This document shows positions 61,318 through 64,000 of a stretch of 64,000 nucleotides of DNA, piece after piece. Numbering within the stretch: position 1 is the stretch's first letter; every line of letters begins with the position of its first letter. A model generated the notes under the pieces. That model did no database searches, was not told the DNA's origin, and saw only the letters and a program-made list of their open reading frames with translations. The stretch is from positions 7,169-71,168 of the forward strand of contig DF237147.1 of assembly GCA_000708835.1 (NCBI GenBank), written 5' to 3'. Source of the stretch: Klebsormidium nitens (taxonomy: Eukaryota > Streptophyta > Klebsormidiophyceae > Klebsormidiales > Klebsormidiaceae). Made by a program: the position numbers and the translations under genes.

Positions 61318-61981
61318 CTTGCAAGCATCCAAGAGCAACCAAGGAAAGCGGTACAGATACACTAGTCAATAGACTAGCTGGGGCGCTCCTTTGAAGAACC
61401 TATTTCGCCACCTCGAAATGACTTTCTGTCTCTTCTCATTTCCAGAGCGCTGCGTGTGCACAATTTGTGGAGCGCTGCGAAGTATGAGCATCATGCCCAA
61501 GGAAAGCCCCACGCACAGCCCACCCTGGCAAGTTAATTACCTATGTACAATTACATATCAAATGTTGGTGAACGCATCTGGACTGCGTCCAGAGTTGAAC
61601 CATTACCAGGTAGTTGCAATGACTTGACTCGCAACGCCTCTTCATACGCTTCGGAGCTCACATCGATTGATCTCTTGGAGCGATCTGCCGACACTGCTTT
61701 CGATGTCATGCCCCCGCACATTACCGTTACCAAATGCCGTTCTTCTCGCGAAGCGTCAATCTTAATCTTATGATTATGAACCATTGCATATTAAAACATG
61801 AGAAAGAAAGTGAAAACTGAAATGTCCATCTCCACAACTTCGCATTCAAGTTCAACACAATGCTGGCCAGTGGCAGCAGCCTGAGCAAGAGAGTCGAAGA
61901 AACGGATCCCCTTGACAGCCAGCGAGCTTCCCTGCTGCCTCAGTGCGCTGCCCTTGCTGTTGCAACGGTCTTCCTGAGGTC
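61318..61981. promoter_or_regulatory. Divergent intergenic region, SEN34 / microprotein-PUS10
   Basis: 664 bp between start codons. No gene or repeat was recognised. If the microprotein and PUS10 share a transcript, this is also the PUS10 promoter. Confidence 0.45.
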
Positions 61982-62380
61982 ATGGACAGGCAGGTGAAGA
62001 TACGTGTTGCTGCTGCCGTGGCGCTTCTCGTGTGGGCTGGCGCTCTTCAGGTAAGCGTTGCACAGGCATGAGGTGGACAGCGGATGTGCTGCCTCCTTCC
62101 AGATTGCAGCGTATCCAAACATATGTAGTTCTGTTTTGTGTTTTGTCATGATAGCATGATCAAGCATAACCGAGCTGATCACAAGCGTTGAGGAGGTACT
62201 TATCTAGTATTACATGATGCTTCTTGCTTCTTAGGCGGATAATTTTGTTCCTGTAAGGTTTTCAATTGTGAGTGGTTGTAGTGCTAAGTGCGCAATGCCA
62301 CGTGTCAGGTGAACATGCACTACCTGAAGCAGCAGAATGCCTTCAAGGAGAAGTTTGGGGACCAGACAAAGGGACAGTAA
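61982..62380 (+). CDS. Membrane microprotein of 46 residues, unknown function
   Basis: Two exons (61982-62050 and 62309-62380) join in phase 0 across a GTAAGC donor and a GTGTCAG acceptor. The predicted product starts MDRQVKIRVAAAVALLVWAG, one hydrophobic helix after a basic N terminus. It continues with ALQVNMHYLKQQNAFKEKFG and ends DQTKGQ. I do not recognise the family. The split of one transmembrane exon and one amphipathic, charged exon, both with clean splice sites, argues against chance. It ends 121 bp before the PUS10 start on the same strand. A mitochondrial or ER single-pass protein is plausible; a longer upstream exon cannot be excluded. Confidence 0.55.
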
Positions 62381-62501
62381 AGAACAATGGTATTACTGCC
62401 CTTCCATCGGTGGAGGAGCTGCTGAGCAGCCAGTGGGGTCAGCAAGCATGATAAAGGGCATCGCGCGCCACCACTGAAGGAGCGTGTTGAACGCAACACC
62501 G

Positions 62502-64000
62502 ATGGACTTCGGCAAGGCGGTTCGCTCAAGCGCTGTGGCACGGGCTCCGGAGCTTGCGAGCTTCCTCCTGCAGGAGAACGTAAGAAGATTCTTCAGATCA
62601 GGCTTTTGGAACACATTGATGGTGGGCATGCTGATGCTCACCCCAATCATCAGACTAACTTGGTCGCAGAGATGGGATTTGAACGGACTGCTCCTCAGCT
62701 GCCATCGCCAAACTGCTTGAATGATTGCTTGTTTGATGAGGCTGATAAGTTGCTCATTGAGTCTGCCCGCTCTTACACTTGAAGTGACACTGCAGGTCTG
62801 TCCTGGGTGCGTCCTCCGCTTCCTCAAGACCCGCCCCTCGGATCTGGCATCCCCTCTGCCCTCAGCCAAGGCTTCCAACGTAAGCCTGCACAGATCCTCC
62901 TCATTAGAGCCTCCGGCCGGTGATGACTCTAATCAAGCAGTCCAGGGAGGTGGGACTGCTGTACCAAACGGTCGAGAGGCGGTGTGCCCTATGTGCCTGG
63001 GCATACTGCAGAGCTTGGGAGCAGAATTTTTTGATGGGGTGGTGGAAGGCACCTTGGCTGGGGGTGGGAATGAAGGAAGTGCTCAAGCGGCAACCGGACA
63101 ATGTGAGGAAAATTCTAAGCGGGGCAATGACGGGGCTGAGTGTCTAGGTTCAGGCGGTGCTGTCACGGCAGGCCAGAAGTTAGAGGTGGTGGCAGAAGAG
63201 AAGCTGGTCCCAGGGTCCGGCTTATGCACTGTCATCAAGGCTGGGGTCCAAAAGTCGGGCCAGCAGTTTGAGGATTTGGCCTTGGAGCTGGTCTTGCCGC
63301 AGCTGGTGCAAGTGCGGCAGCACGCTCTCTGGTGAGGCGCCAACGTATCACCATGCCACGCGTACTTTAGTCAGCACCTGTCTTAGCTTTTCAAGAGCTT
63401 CAGCAATAAAAGCGAAGATGATTGCCATGATCGAGAAATACCCAAAATTATTTCACGAATTTCTCCCCACCCAGAAGTGAAACATTTCGGGGGTTGGGGC
63501 CACAAACGTTGACTGGTGTTCGTCATTGATCCTTTGCCTTCTTGCCCCTTCGCTCTGATCACCAGTACATCCCCAGAGTCTGGCAGCTGTGTCAGCGTTG
63601 ATCCGCATCCGTGGTGCAGGGCCCATCTCCAGCAGGCCATGCCGGATCTCCCCCTGCTGCGAGGGGGATGCTCCGAGGCTGTCCTCCCTGTCAAAGACGC
63701 CCTCAAGCACGCTCTCTCTACACGGCTGGAACAGACACTGGTGAGGGGTCGCCCAGGAACGCCCTACGCTAGAACGATCGCTGCCAAGAAATGCAGCTTT
63801 GCATACGACCAAAGTTAGGAATTGTTCCAGTGGCTTGTTAAGGTCCTGTATAAGAGTATGAAGCTCTTTCAAAGGTGGGCTGTTGCGTAGGACTCACTCT
63901 GAGCATCTTGAATGTCGTCTGTTTCATCTCTTGTGGTTCTAGGGGACCAAGCTAGACGCGAGCTCGTCCGTTCGGTGCGCCATCAGTTTCAGCCACCCCG
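62502..64000 (+). CDS. PUS10: tRNA pseudouridine synthase PUS10, 5' part (cut by window edge)
   Basis: PUS10 makes pseudouridine 54/55 in archaeal and eukaryotic tRNA. Exons 62502-62579 and 62796-63331, then about 63566 (or 63596) to 63740, and 63943 to the edge, join in phase. The N terminus MDFGKAVRSSAVARAPELAS leads into a zinc-binding THUMP-type domain with two CxxC pairs, VCPGCVLRFL and VCPMCLGIL. Then come FEDLALELVLPQLVQVRQHA, AVLPVKDALKHALSTRLEQT and, at the edge, an SFSHP-type strand. These fit the PUS10 N-terminal half. The catalytic Asp domain lies beyond the window. Two acceptors in phase are possible for exon 3. A Gly-rich insertion lies between the second CxxC and the FEDLALEL block. 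Confidence 0.8.

Overview
This is nuclear DNA from a photosynthetic eukaryote, most likely a green or streptophyte alga. A Klebsormidium-type genome would fit, but the species is not proven. The genes are intron-dense, with GTGAGC-type donors and TGCAG acceptors and GC-rich exons. They mix general eukaryotic functions (phosphatidylinositol synthesis, GPI anchors, tRNA splicing, 5S rRNA transcription, pseudouridylation) with plastid-linked ones (a TAB2/ATAB2 photosystem-I translation factor and an FtsZ-like protein). I saw no rRNA, tRNA, CRISPR or bacterial operon structure.

Layout. 1-8285 is a repeat-rich, gene-poor flank. It holds a decayed Ty1/copia polymerase (1-1067), an AAGATGAAA-type degenerate repeat, a roughly 1.2-kb region bounded by inverted repeats, and palindromes built on GGTACC. 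From 8286 to the right edge there are fifteen genes, for which I rebuilt the exons by hand and checked reading phase across the proposed junctions: PI synthase (-), SLC37-type transporter (+), TFIIIA (-), patatin-like lipase (+), TPR-RING-LON protein (-), divergent FtsZ (+), aldehyde dehydrogenase (-), TrhO/rhodanese protein (+), TAB2 (-), UNC93-like transporter (+), a small membrane protein (-), PIG-H (+), SEN34 (-), a 46-residue membrane microprotein (+) and PUS10 (+, cut by the window edge). The first fourteen alternate strand without exception. They therefore form seven head-to-head pairs with 0.66-1.9 kb between start codons, and tail-to-tail junctions of 0.8-2.3 kb.

The genes do not form one pathway. 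Loose themes are membrane lipid and GPI biology (PI synthase, PIG-H, patatin-like lipase), RNA maturation (SEN34, PUS10, TrhO-like, TFIIIA) and the plastid (TAB2, FtsZ-like). The points most worth following are: a 712-N gap that appears to be an assembly artefact, because its two edges carry the same 33 bp and closing it restores an open exon; an FtsZ-like protein with altered GTPase loops; a microprotein ORF 121 bp upstream of PUS10 on the same strand, which could be a bicistronic nuclear transcript; three GC-AG introns with an identical CAG|GCAAGC donor; and a large foldback structure between TFIIIA and the lipase gene.
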